A stretch of DNA of 64,000 nucleotides from Miscanthus floridulus. Lineage: Eukaryota; Streptophyta; Magnoliopsida; Poales; Poaceae. The stretch spans positions 109,322,158-109,386,157 of the forward strand of contig NC_089595.1 of the NCBI RefSeq assembly GCF_019320115.1. The letters run 5' to 3'. Positions 49,470 through 61,810 of this stretch are shown one piece after another. Each line of letters opens with the position of its first letter. Within the stretch, counting starts at the first letter, position 1. The translations under genes and the position numbers were made by a program. Under the pieces are notes generated by a model, which was given only the letters and a program-made list of their open reading frames with translations, made no database searches and was not told where the DNA came from.

Positions 49470-52400
49470 AGATTGGGCTATACCCCCAAGAAAGGAAAGG
49501 CGGCCTTTGCTCCTCACAAGACTTGTTTTGTGAAGAACAATAGTCGGTTTTGCACTAGTTGCAAGCAAGTTGGTATTAAAGAGCATGAGTGCAAGAACAA
49601 GAGCAAAAATACTAATATATCCTCAATTAAGATTAATTCTTTCTATGTGCTTACCAAGGGTGCAAATGGTGTAAAGGTTAAGTTCATTGGTGCACCTTGG
49701 ATGAGCTCAAAGAAGAAAGTCATTTGGGTACCAAAGAGCTTAGTGACTAACCTTCAAGGACCCAAGCAAGTTTGAATACCTAAAAAGAATTGATATTCTT
49801 TTATAGGTCAATTACAAAGCTAGAGGAAGGCATTAGATTCTTGATAGTGGGTGCACTCAACATATGATAGGTGATGCAAGAATGTTCAAATCAATCAATA
49901 CCAATGGCAATGATGGTTATAATAGTATCATATTTGGTGATAATGGCAAAGGCAAGGTCAAGGGGCTTGGTAAGATTGCAATATCCAATGACATAAGCAT
50001 TTCCAATATGTTGCTTGTTGAGAGCTTGAACTTTAATTTGCTATCCATGGCTCAATTGTGTTATCTTGGATTCAAATGCATATTTGGGGTAGATGATATA
50101 GAGATCATAAGTGTAGATGGCTCTAACTTGATCTTCAAAGGCTTTAGATATGAGAATCTATACTTGGTTGATTTCAATGCTAGTGAAGCTCAATTGTCAA
50201 CATGTTTGTTCACTAAGTCTAGCATGGGTTGGTTATGGCATAGAAGGCTTGGTCATGTTGGAATAAAACAATTGAATAGATTGGTTAAGCATGACTTGGT
50301 TAGAGGCTTGAAAGATGTTGTGTTTGAGAAGGATAAGCTTTGTAGCTCTTATCAAGCCGGCAAACAAGTTGGAAACACCTATCCTAAGAAAAGTATGATG
50401 AGCACTAGTAAAGCATTTGAGTTATTGCACATGGATTTGTTTGGGCCAACACAATACACTAGCATCGGTGGAAACAAATATGGCTTTGTGATAGTGGATG
50501 ATTATACTAGATACACTTGTGTATTCTTTCTAGTGGACAAAAGTGATGTGTTTGCAACATTCAAATCATTTGTTAAGGGCATTCACAATGAGTTTGGAAT
50601 ATAGAGTTTGGAATTTGGATAGTGGTACTCTTGAGGAAGTTCATGATGTTGAATTTGATGAAACCAAGGGTTCCCAAGATAAGAATGAGAACTTGGAAGA
50701 TGTTAGAGGCATTCAACTTTCAAATGCCTTGAAGAACATGGATGTTGGTGAATTAAGGCCTAGGCAAGTGAATGATGATGAAGATGATTAGGTGCAAGTG
50801 CTCTCTAACACAAATTTGCAAGATGATACAAATCAAGCTAGTATAAATGGCTCTCATGACAATGAACAAAATCAAGTGGCTAGTATATCATCTCAGCCCA
50901 ATGATCAAGCAAGTGCAAGCAATCAAGTTTCAATACTTCAACCAACCAATATTGCAAGGGATCATCCATTGGACACTATAATTGGAGATATTTCAAGAGA
51001 TGTGCAAACTATATTAAGATTGGCTTCATTTTATGAGCATTTCTCATTTGTGTCATCCATTGAACCAAAGAAGATAGATGAAGCATTGAAGGATATTGAT
51101 TGGATGAATGCTATACATGAAGAATTGAATAACTTCACAAGAAATCAAGTATGTGAATTAGTAGAGAGACCAAAGGGACACAATGTGATTGGAGCAAAAT
51201 GGGTCTTTAGAAATAAGCAAGATCAAGATGGGATAGTAGTAAGGAACAAAGCAAGATTGGTAGCACAAGGCTACACACAAGTTGAAGGTCTTAACTTTGG
51301 AGAAACATATGCCCTGGTTTCTAGATTGGAAGTAATTAGAATCTTATTAGCTATGCTTGTGCCCACAGCATCAAGCTCTTTCAAATGGACATCAAGAGTG
51401 CATTTCTCAATGGTTACATCGATGAAGAAGTATATGTTGAGCAACCTCCCGGTTTTGAAGATGATAAGAAGTCCAACCATGTGTACAAGTTGAAGAAGGC
51501 ATTGTATGGATTGAAACAAGCACCTAGAGCATGGTATGAGAGATTGAGGGACTTCCTACTTTCTAAAGGGTTCATGATGGGCAAGGTTGACACCACTCTT
51601 TTCACCAAGAAGATTGACAAAGACTTATTTGTGTTGCAAATCTATGCTGATGACATCATATTTGGATCAACCAATCAAGACTTTTGTGAAGAGTTTGGAA
51701 AGATGATGGCTAATGAGTTTGAAATGTCCATGATTGGAAAGTTAAGTTACTTCCTTGGTCTTCAAATCAAGCAATTGAAGAATGGTACATTCATAAGTCA
51801 AGGTAAGTACATCAAAGACATGCTCAAGAAGTTTGACATGAGTGATAGCAAAGCCATTAGTACACCAATGGGGACAAATGGCAATTTAGATAGTGATGCA
51901 AGTGACAATTTGGTGGATCAAAAATTGTATTGGTCTATGATTGGAAGCCTACTCTATGTGACCACATCAAGGCTGGATGTCATGCTTAGTGTATGCATGT
52001 GTGCAAGATTTCAAGCCTCACGAAGAGAAAGTTATTTGAAGGCTACAAATAAAATATTGAGGTACTTAAAGCATACACAAAATATTGGTTTGTGTTATCC
52101 CAAAGGAGCAAAGTTTGAGCTAGTTGGTTACTCCGACTCAGATTATGCAGGATGCAAGGTTGAAAGAAAGAGCACATCAGTCACATGTCAATTGTTGGGA
52201 AGATCACTAGTTTCATGGTCATTAAAGAAGCAAAATAGTGTTGCATTATCAACCGCCAAAGCCAAATACATATCCGACGGTAGTTCTTGTGCACAAATAC
52301 TTTGGATGAAGGCCACCTTGAATGACTTTGGAATCAAGTTCAAGAAAGTGCCATTGCTATGTGACAATGAGAGTGCAATCAAGTTAACCAACAACCCGGT

Positions 52401-52596
52401 TCAACATGTAAGAACAAAGCACATTGATGTCCGCCACCATTTCATAAGAGATCACCGACAAAAAGGGGACATTTGCATTGAGAGTGTAGGCACCAAAGAT
52501 CAACTTACCGATATATTCACCAAGCCATTAGATATGAAAAGGTTTTGCAAGCTAAGGAATGAGTTGAACATATTGAATTTCTCAAATATGTGTTGA
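49470..52596 (+). pseudogene. Element E pol: protease, integrase remnant, reverse transcriptase, RNase H
   Basis: Protease active site DSG at 49843..49851 (LDSGCTQHM), preceded by TAG at an expected Trp. GAG-pre-integrase has HRRLGH near 50240; its zinc finger has lost one Cys (CSSYQAGKQ). The integrase core keeps the first Asp (LHMDLFGP) and VDDYTRYTCVFF, then breaks at 50602; the rest of the core and most of the C-domain are gone. RT starts near 51075, with GAKWVFRNK; it has a one-base loss near 51351, then MDIKSAFLNGYIDEEVYV, ALYGLKQAPRAWYERL, and the catalytic YADDIIFG. RNase H: YSDSDYAGC, KHIDVRHHFIRD, and the end DIFTKPLD. From 51385 to 52596 the frame is intact. Confidence 0.92.
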
Positions 52597-53636
52597 TACA
52601 CCCCCCACTTATATGACATGCCTCTCCTTCAAGCAATCAAAGGTAAAAGTTGATTGGCATGGCATACATCCTTGCTAAGGATATGTTTAGTGCATCTAGT
52701 CATCTTTCACATTTAATAGGCTCATTCATAAAAATCAAATGATTTTGATGTTTGTATGGTACCACTATTGCTTATATGCTTAATTTGGTCTAGTGGTAGC
52801 ATATGACATGTTTGTGGGCTTGTAAACCTAGTGTTTGATCTAGAAAATGAGCTCTAAGTGTTTAACTCAACATGGTATAAGATAACCCTTATTTGGAGGT
52901 GTGAAGAAGCTTGTCCTTGAATCAAACTGAGTTAAATATCTTTGGCAAGTGATCTAGATTGGACCAAATTTGGAAAAATGATCCTCACCCTATTGATTCA
53001 CATTGATAATCTCAACCTATTTAAAATTAAACCTTTGTGGTCATTGATGACAAAGGGAGAGAAATAGTGTACAAAGATAGTGAAAAGATAACAAAGGGGG
53101 ACAAATTGAGAAATTGACATAGGGGAAGAGATATGACAAAGTAAGGGGATCAATTAAAATTTTAAGCACACAAGTAAGGGGAGCAAGCTCATGAACTTGT
53201 ATGGTGCATTTGAATGTGCATTTCATATATTTGCTTGCATGGCACAAGTTTTAAATTTAAATATCCATGCCTATGTGGTGTATGCTAGTTGTAGGTTTGA
53301 ATGATGAAATGAAAAACTAGCTTGCACAGGTTAAGTAACTAGACTCATGCTCATATTATGAAAACTAGACCTTTGCTTCTAATGTTAATCTCATGGGGTA
53401 TTCTAGTTTTTGTGTATGTCTAGTTACTAATGGTGCTAAGGATAGTATATTGGTGCACTCTAATTGGTATCATGCTTTAAAGGTCCATCTTTTATACCTT
53501 AGCATCATTTGGTAGACATTGTCGCCTATATTTCTTATCTAAGCATATGTGCAAGCTACAATCCAAACTCTTAGCACATATGTAGGGGGAGCAATTGCTA
53601 CCATTTGGGGTTCATAAAACTTGTCCATATCCTTCT
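52597..53636 (+). other. Element E post-pol region with several polypurine tracts
   Basis: No gene seen. Repeated G-rich tracts: aaagggagag (53053), aaaggggga (53093), taggggaag (53120), taagggga (53140), taaggggagc (53176) and tagggggagc (53584). Multiple polypurine tracts before the 3' LTR are a known Sirevirus trait. Confidence 0.7.
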
Positions 53637-54778
53637 ACACATGGTGCGCCCGGTCAATTGAACAGGAGCGTCCGGTCGATGGTCAGTGAGCGCGCGCGAG
53701 TGAGCCATTGCACGCCAATGGATAGTTTCAAATTGCTAGGACATGTGACAGTCAGGCTATGACCAAACACAGCGACAGGACATGTCCGGTGCACACATCC
53801 TGTGCGTTCGGTCATCCCACAGTTAGTCCAATAATTGAGCCAACGACTCTATTATTTAGGGGTGTCTATAAATATCATTTGGCTGGCTCTAGCTCAGTCT
53901 CTTGGCCATTTGCATTGACAGCAACCTTGTGAGCTTAGCCAAAGCCCTCCCACTCATCTCCATCATTGATTCATCATCTTTGTGAGATTAGGAGAGAATC
54001 CAAGTACAATGCTTGAGTGATTGCATCTAGAGGTACTTGGTGTTCGTATTTCGCTACCGGATTCACTTGTTACTCTTGGTGGTTGCCACCACCTAGATGG
54101 CTTGGAGCAACGAGGATCATCGAGCAGAGGTTGGTGATTGTCTCTGGCTTCGATCGTGGTGATTGTGAGGGGTTCTTGACCTTTCCCCGGCAGAGAGCTA
54201 AAAGGTACTCTAGTAAATTGCTCATGGCTTATGTGATCCTCATCTTGTGTTGGCTGTGTGGCACCCTATTGAGGGTTTGGTGTGTGATGCCAATTAGCGC
54301 GTAAACCTCTAAGTGAGTGAATCACCACAATGAGGACTAGCTTTCCGGCAAGCAAGTGAACCGCGATAAAAAAATCATTGTGTCATCATTTGATTCTGAG
54401 GTGATTGGTCTTCATTGGTATTCATTCTTGTGATTGATTGGTTCATTCCTTGACTCGCCAGTATAACCATCTTGCTCTCTCTCTTTACATTACCGTAAAC
54501 TAGTTGTCAAGCTCTTTAGTGTAGCTAGTTGTGAGACCTTATTAGTTTGGTTAGTGTGGCTCTTTAGTTAGCCTTTGAGAGCACACTAACTTAGTGTAGT
54601 GACATAGCTATTGTGTGGATAGAGACTATAGAAACTAGAATTGTGGTAGGTGGCTTGTATTTTTAGTAGACTAGCGCAACACTCACTTTGCCTCATATTT
54701 GTCTAACCGGTTTGCTAAGTACTGTTGTAGAAATTTTTAATAGGCTATTCATCCCCCTCTAGCCATTAGGACCTTTCA
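53637..54778 (+). repeat. 3' LTR of element E, lacking its first ~790 bp
   Basis: Homologous to 42271..43399 of the 5' LTR, from acacatggtg to acctttca, with TATA-like TATAAATA at 53877..53884. The part matching 41480..42270 is missing, while the flanking TGGGT is intact. Confidence 0.88.
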
Positions 54779-55613
54779 TGGGTGCTGAGTGAAATAGATA
54801 AAGTGAGTCAACCATTGAGCTAGGAGTGTAGCAATGCCATCTTTGCCATAGAGGTGCGACACTGCTGCACTGAGTGTGCCGCACTATCATAGCAGTCAGT
54901 TTGGTTCCAAAGTTGAATCACGATTTCTACTTCAATCAATTCTCAATACATCATCCAAACTACTATATACCTTCCAATCAACCATCCAAGACAACTAGAA
55001 TCGACATATTGCATAGATTGGGAAGGATTTAGGGTTTCACCTTGGTTTTTGTGGATTGAGGAGGAAAGAGATGAATCGGCTCTGTCCATGAGCTAGGGCT
55101 ACTGCTGATGACGACGTAGAAGAACAGCAGCAGGCCATGGCAATGTCGAAGGTGGCAGCGTAGCTGGATAGAGCGACGGCGGAGCGGTTGCGTGTGGCAT
55201 GCGAGAGGAGAGGCGGTGGCTGCTGGGTTGAGAAAAGGAGAGGGTTACCCTAGGGGCCAAGTGAAATAAGAGGTAAGAAAATGCCCCCCACAATAACTAT
55301 TGTTGTGGGCTGAATTTTAGTTGAAATTCAAAGTGCGGCACTGCCTCAATCCACACGTAGCACTGCCGTAGGGTAGGCGCGGCACAGCCACACTCCCTAG
55401 TACAAGAAATTTAGCTATTAACTAAATACCTCTCTATATATAGGATGTGAACACATATCTCAAGCACACTATGATCAACAACAAATAATAAATACAAACA
55501 ATGATCATAATGCACTTGTTTCTTATGATAAAACATTTTAAGCACAATATTTATACTTTTTGCAATTCATTTCTCCTAACCATGCTAGTTCATCAATCAA
55601 GGTGTGCTATAGT

Positions 55614-55827
55614 TCAAACCACGTTACAGGAATCAAGTATATTTAACTCACTACGCAAAGCACAAAACCTTGACTCATCAAGAGGCTTAGTGAAGATATC
55701 GGCTAGTTGCTTTTTGGTGCTCACATGGCGAATTTTGATATCTTCTTTGGCTTTGTGGTCTCTCAAGAAATGATGTCGGTTGTCTATGTGCTTAGTTCTT
55801 GAGTGGCTTATGGGATTGTTGGCTAAC
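55614..55827 (-). pseudogene. Element D pol, RNase H C-terminus
   Basis: Reading down the - strand: ANNPISHSRTKHIDNRHHFL, then KKQLADIFTKPLD and the end LNILDSCNVV. This is the Copia RNase H tail, homologous to the tail of element E. Element C interrupts it at 55828. Confidence 0.85.
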
Positions 55828-56231
55828 TGTTGGTGTTTGACCATCGATAGCCTGCCATGGGGGTCCCTGGGGCAGTATTGTTTGGGCTTCAGCGTATGCA
55901 GAACTCGATAGTAAACGCAAGAGACAGTCGATTTATCCTAGTTTGGACCCTCGATCTTTGATCGAGTAATAGCCCTACGTCCAGTTGACGTTAGTCTTTG
56001 CGTTAGATTAATTGTAAAGTGTTATGTTGCACCATTGTTCTCTAAGCTCCTGATCCAAGGAGCCCTGCCCTCCTTTATATAGTCAGGAGGCTAGAGTCCT
56101 AGTTGGTTTACAATGAGAGTTCCTAGTAGGATTACAGAGTAATACTGCTACTAAGATTACAGGGGAAGAATCCTAATTAGACTAGGTCTTCTCCCTTCCT
56201 TGCGGGATATCCCATGGGTCCCGCACCGATA
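55828..56231 (-). repeat. 3' LTR of element C (by element orientation)
   Basis: 404 bp, the inverse of the element A LTR. On the + strand it begins TGTTGGTGTTTGACC and ends GCACCGATA, so the terminal CA has decayed to TA. The TATA box is on the - strand near 56078..56085. Confidence 0.9.
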
Positions 56232-58254
56232 AGCCCCTGAGCACTTCATGGTTGAGTTTTGGAAGCCTCGTCTTGTTCCTTTAAGTCTCGTCGAGCAGGA
56301 ACAAGCGTCGTCCAAGTGCTTTCTTAAGTGAAACCATGTAGCACTTCATGAGATCTTTGCGTGGTGTGTACCTTTTTGAAGAAAAAAGTACTCCCATTTG
56401 GATGTAGCCCCCGAGCCTCTTGTTGTTTGGCACAAGGAGCTTGAGGGTCTTTTCTTGAAATCATCCTGATTCTTCATCGAAAGGCTCTCGAGCATATACC
56501 CAGGTTCTTTGTCGAAAAGAGCTCGGATATAGTTATGTCCGGGTTCTTTTTGTCGTGTGGTCTTGAAGTCGTCTGTCTTGAAGAAGTCTTCTGAGTGATG
56601 TGTGCTTTTTGAAGGAAAAAGTGCACTCACTGAGTGTAGCCCTCGAGCCTCTTGCTATTTGGAACAAAAAGTTGGAGGGTCTTGAATCTTATGTTGTTTG
56701 AAAAACTGTTGTCTTGAAGTAGTTGTCTTGGTGACGTGCGCTTTTTGAAGGAAAAAGTGCACTCACTGAGTGTAGCCCCCGAGCCTCTTGCTATTTGAAA
56801 CAAAAAGTTGGAGGGTCTTGAATCTTATGTTGTTTGAAAAGAACTGAGAACTTCTCCTATTACAACCCCCAAGAATTTATCCGGGTTGTTTTGTTCAGGA
56901 AGAACTTGGATGCAGGGTCTTGGCATATTCTTTGGTAGTCTGCTATTATCAGATGTAGTCATATGGTAGTGGTTGAGTGTGAATGCTGTTTGTTCATGAG
57001 TTGTACAGTGTTGGTATATCCTTTCGAATATGCTTGTCCTTGAGTACTGTTCCTTCACTCCTAAGTCCCTTTTCATTGAATTCTGTCTTTTCACTGTGTC
57101 CTTTGTTAGGCTTGTTTCATTTGTGCTCCTGGTCCACGTGCACCGCTCCTTCGGTCTATAAATACCCTCCTAGAGTGTTGTTTTGATTCATTGAGCATTT
57201 GGTTGCTTGTTCTGAAGTCTCTGTAGTCATGAATATGGTAGTTTGTGAAGTAGAGCAGCCTCCGGGTGTATTTTATAGTTCTCGTATGTCTTGTCATAGT
57301 TGAAGGAAGTCTTGTGATAGGGACTAGAGGTAGACTAATCCCGCAGCAGCAATGTACCAAGATGTACGTGGCAGTAGTTGGAGGAAGTCTTATGATGTGG
57401 GCTTCGTTCCTTCATCTGGCAGTTCTGGGTTGATCCTCGCCGCTTGTCTTGAGACTATCTGGTGCAGATCAACACCATATCTAGCATCACATCGGACTTG
57501 GGTAGACAGATGCCTGCCGGCCTTCTCTGCTCTATGTTGTCTTGCCGTTCTGCTGATTTCTGCCTTGGGTGCACTGCGTTCGTCCTTTGAAGAAAACAGT
57601 GTAGCCGAGTGTGGTTTGTTCTACCGAGTAGCGATTTGGAACACGTAGTCGTTCTAGAGCCTAGTTGTTTCTGGGTTCCTTTTTTCTACTTGCCTATCGT
57701 AGTTTTGAGTTCGTTGGGTCTTGTAAGATGTGTAATCTTGTATCTTTTGAAGTCATTTGTAATAGAGAAAATTTTGTCTTCTGAGTTGTCATTCTTTATT
57801 CTGCTGATGTCCTAGTTGTCTATGAAATTCCTGAGTTCTTTATGCTAGAACCGGGTTGTTATGTTCCTTGTGAGGTAACCTTCCGTTGCTTCATGGCTAA
57901 TGAGTTCTTTTTGCAGCCATATGGTAACTCTGCCGTTTTGCTGGATGGGTAAGTCCGAAATCTGCTCGTTGAACTGTACCGTTGTGTGGATTTGTGTCTT
58001 CCATCATTTTAGCTGTGTTAGTAAATGGACCATTGCGTTCTCATGCTGCGTTAAAACGGGCCTGGTGGGCTATGTTTTTACTGGTGTAAAATCTATTTAA
58101 AGGCCTTTGTCCTCCTTTTCTTTGGTATCCTGCCTTCGCCTTTCGCCTTGAAAAAACCCTAGCCTTTGCAACTCCACCGTCGCCATTGCCGCCACCATCT
58201 GAGTGCCGCCGTCTGAGCCTTCTCTTTCCCTAGTGCTTTTGCCTCCGTTAGTAC
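56232..58254. other. Element C non-coding region, upstream of the antisense gene
   Basis: No gene seen. A 136-bp tandem duplication lies at about 56597..56848 (both units hold gtgtagcc, gagcctcttgctatttg and gttggagggtcttgaatc). For the + strand gene that starts at 58255 this is the presumed promoter and 5' UTR. Confidence 0.6.
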
Positions 58255-61200
58255 ATGGGTAGAAAGAAAGCCATGAGCAAGTCCTAGGCAACCTTTGTGG
58301 ATGAGGAGTCGTCTCTTTCCGTGATCGAGAACCAGGAGTTCATGGCCATAAGGGCTGCCCAGAAGTCATGGCCAGCTCCGACAATGACTAAAGACTAGCT
58401 TCGCGAGCTTATTAGCAATGGTCTGATCCAGAGTAAGGACATTACTGAATGGAGGGCTCTAGGCGAGCATCGGGTCCCTGCTCCTGGCCCTGGTGAGATT
58501 ATTCTCTTCATCTCCTTTATCCATGCTGGACTTTGCCTTCCTACTTCTACCTTCCTTCATCAATTTCTTGGTAATTTTAGGGTTAGTTTGAACCATCTTA
58601 CTCCCAATGCCATTCTCTATCTTTCTGTTTTTGTTCATCTCTGTGAAGCTTTCCTTGGAATTCCTCCTTCTCTTTCTCTCTTCTGTCACTTCTTTTGTCT
58701 AAAGCCTCAACCCCGCCGCGAAGACACCAATGTTCTTGGTGGCTACGAGATTCAGTTTTGCTAGGGTCTTAAAAGCAAGTTCTTTGACTATGACCTGGTT
58801 GACTCTGTGAGGGATTGGCGTGCTGACTAGTTCTATGCCACCAATTTGATTCCTTCTCTCGTTGTTCATTCTAGATCTGGTCCCTCGGTTAATGACCGAT
58901 GGGAAAAGAACTCCCTGACATCGAACGAGCTCCAGGTGATCCATCCGTTCCTTGAGCGGATAAGCACTCTAAAGCAGCAGGGCTTGACCGGCTTCGAAAT
59001 CATCTCGAGTTTTCTTTGCCATCGTGTTTAGCCTCTAAAGGAGTGAGAGAACTTCGGCTTCGAGTACTCTGGGGCTGAGGATCCTTCACGCATGGTCCCT
59101 GCCCTTGAGTTGACGGACGAGGAGGTACTCGAGCGTCTTCAGAAGATGCTAAAAGGAGTAAGCATTGTCCGGCTTACCATCTCTGAGTTCTGTGCGAAGA
59201 ACCCGCCTCTAGCTGTAAGTTGTTTTCTCTTTGTGCGGGTACTTTTTGTATTTCTTTTTGCTGTATCTATTTTCACTTAATCTTCCTTGTCTTGTTGTCT
59301 TATTCTTTTCGTAGGAATTTGGGTGTAACTTCATTGACCTGATTCCCCTTCACGACCTCCCTGCCATTGTGGGGGCTCGGGGTAGTCTTGCTGGGGCTTC
59401 TTTAACTAGTAAGTCACAAACCGCCGTAATGCTTCCTGGTGTTTCTTCTGCAAACCCTGATGTATATGTAGAGTATGTCCCTTGTTCAGTTCCTTGAGGC
59501 CCTCGCAGTGTCGGAAAGAGGGGGCGAGCTGAAAGTTCTTCTGGTTTGTCTTCTGCCAAGAAGTCCCACCAGTCAAGTACTCATCTAGGTACTCTAGTTG
59601 TAGCTAGCATGCTCTTAGGTGAGCATATTAATATGCCCTATCCCTTTGTCTTCTTGTTTTTATCTTGAACCGAGTCATTTTGTCCTTTTTCAGCTGGTGT
59701 TTTGGCAACCTTGGTCGAGAGTGAGGTGGAAGAGGATGATGGTGCTACCCTTGTAACTCGTCGGTGAGTTGTTTTCTTATTTTCCTGCTGTTGAGTCATT
59801 CCTTTTTGTTTTGACTTTGGTCTTGATCTTTTTGCAGTAAGCGGTCATCGGGTATGATTTCTTCTAAGGTTCCTACACCGGGTTCTTCTGTAGCTTCGGT
59901 ACCGAGTTCTTCCATAGCTCCGGCACCGAGTTCTTCTGGGGCTCTGGTACCGGCTACGCCGCTCCTACCGCCGAGTGGTGGGGACGTCTTTGCTTCCATG
60001 GTCCCCCCTGCGAGGTCTTCTTTTGGTTTTATGAGGAAGAAGATAGCTGAGTAAGTGATTCCTTGTTATGCTTTTTTACTTCTCTCTCTGTTCTTCCCTG
60101 ACTCATATTCTTATCATCGATTTTTCTTATGATTTTGTAGACCCTCACCTTCCCTTAACCCTCTGCCTACTTCTTCTTAGTCCTCTGACCCGCCTCTGTG
60201 CGCTGAGTCTCTGGGCTTGGAATGTTCGGTCGGCGAGGTAGCTATGAGGGAAGCCGGGTCCCCTACCGCTGCTGATCCTATTGCTTCGGAGGTGACTGTG
60301 GCCATAGTGGTGGGTACTTCTAGGGAGGTAGCCAAGGCTTCCCAGGATACAGCAATAGTTCTGCCTTCTTTGCCTATGCCGGCTTCTCCCTGTGCTCCCC
60401 TTAGAACCAGTAGTAAGCGTTTGGACGATGATGTGCTGCTGTAGTTCGACGCCACCCATCGTCTGTCAGAGTTGACTGCTGCCTGGGGGGCCCTTTCGAT
60501 TTCCTTTGGTGAAAAGCTTTAGGTGAGTTTCGCTAGAGTTCTTTCTTTGGATGTTCGATCTTTGATTTCTTCTTATGCCTTCTCTTTCTCTCTCTTTTTG
60601 TTCAGTCTTTCTCTCGAGATCATACCAGCTTCTTTTTCTCGTCCAAAAACGAGAAGAAGTTGTCTTCTGAGGTAAGCACCCTGAAGGCTGAGCTTGACCT
60701 CCTCTAGGCTGAGTTGGAGACCGAGCGTCAGACACACCAAAAGGAGGAGAAAACTCTTTGTGTCTAGGTGGTAGAGGTAGAGAAATAGAAGGATGCTACG
60801 AAGAATGAGTGCAAAGGTATTGCAGGTTCTTTTTGTTTCCTTTTGTATTCTAGCTTACCTTTCTGCTGACTTTTTGTTTTTTCTTTTGTACTCTGATTTT
60901 CTTTCTCGCTGACTTGTTTCTGTTGCCTGGTCTAGCTCTCTGAGTTGAAAAGCAGAAGCTCTCGGAGGGTATCGAGGAGATGAAGACGCTCGCTCGAACT
61001 AGCCACAACAAGGCTGAGGAGGTAATTACCCAAGCTGAAGAAGAACTCACGCTTGCTAGATTGATTAGGCATGGAGCTGATAGAGATCTTGTGTAGTCCC
61101 AAAAGACCGTTGAGGACTTGACTGGCAAGTTGGCAATGGCTACTAAAAAATGGAAAGCTTTGTGAAAGTCTTTTCGGTCAGTAGCTAACCTTCTTTGGAC

Positions 61201-61481
61201 TTCAGCAGACGATGGTCATTCTTGGGCTCAATTCATCCCCCCAAGTGTCGACCCGTTTCTAGGAGTTTGTGAAGCGTTGTGCCCATCTTTGCACCAGGAA
61301 CGTCCTTGCCTAGGTCCGGGTTCTTTCTTTGGACTTTCCTTTGTCCAAGGTTGTCGATGAAGCCGAGAGCCAAGAGTACTTGGACGCTGTTAAGAGGTTG
61401 GAGCCTGAGATTGATGACTTAGCCAGGAAGATTGTAGATAATCTTAACATTGATGTCTCTACTCCTGATGACAATGCTTGA
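58255..61481 (+). pseudogene. Antisense spliced gene of element C, putative gypsy-type transposon (Transposase_28-like) protein, seven exons
   Basis: Exons: 58255..59214, 59315..59618, 59694..59763, 59838..60050, 60141..60522, 60606..60816 and 60936..61481. All six introns are GT-AG (76-119 bp), and the phases agree throughout, giving about 894 codons. The N-terminus is MGRKKAMSKS; the conserved block is LFISFIHAGLCLP, FVHLCEAFLGIPPSLSLF. Exon 4 is rich in Ser/Pro/Ala repeats (VPSSSIAPAPSSS). Exons 6-7 look coiled-coil-forming (SEVSTLKAEL, EKQKLSEGIEEMKTL). The end is DDLARKIVDNLNIDVSTPDD. Damage: TAG at 58285, 58396 and others at expected Gln, TGA at an expected Arg in exon 7, and one extra C near 61236. 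It runs opposite to gag-pol of the element. The function is unknown. Confidence 0.85.
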
Positions 61482-61639
61482 ATGTAATCAACCTTTGTAC
61501 TCTGGCTCTTGTAATAGAATACTTATACTCTTTCTTGAATGAAGATCCTTTATCTTTGTTGATGTCTTCTTTGTCTGGATGTCTAATCCTTGCTTACTCT
61601 TTAAATGTGTTGTCCAAGTGATCAGAATTTTGTTCGATT

Positions 61640-61810
61640 AGTTATCTGTTCTGACTTTCATCTGCGCTGTATAAACCACTCGGTGTATGTAGATTGTTGT
61701 ATTTGACAAATTTTCTTGTTTTGCCGAGTACTTGTCTGGCTTTCGTCTGTGCCATGTGAAACAACTCGGTGTAGATCGTTGTCTTGACAAACTTTGTATT
61801 CTTGTTAGTA
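61640..61810. repeat. Degenerate short repeats in element C
   Basis: Inverse counterpart of the block at 15001..15190: 'actcggtgta', 'gattgttgt' and 'tgacaaattttcttg' recur two to three times. Confidence 0.55.

Larger units (their letters stand above)
41480..54778 (+). mobile_element. Element E: Sirevirus-like Copia retrotransposon nested in element D
   Basis: Perfect target duplication TGGGT at 41475..41479 and 54779..54783. The 5' LTR is 41480..43399 and the primer-binding site TGGTATCGGAGC (43402..43413) is close to the initiator-Met tRNA type. The order gag, protease, integrase, RT, RNase H is the Copia order. The post-pol region has several AAGGGG tracts, as in Sireviruses. Without element F it is about 9.0 kb. 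Confidence 0.92.
38685..55827 (-). mobile_element. Element D: Copia (Sirevirus-like) retrotransposon, 3' part, split by elements E and C
   Basis: Visible pieces, from 3' to 5': LTR 38685..39946, post-pol region 39947..41479 and 54784..55613, and the RNase H end 55614..55827. Element E interrupts it at 41480 and element C cuts it at 55828, so the rest of pol lies beyond the window. The shared palindrome in the LTR and in both parts of the post-pol region supports that they belong together. Confidence 0.75.
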
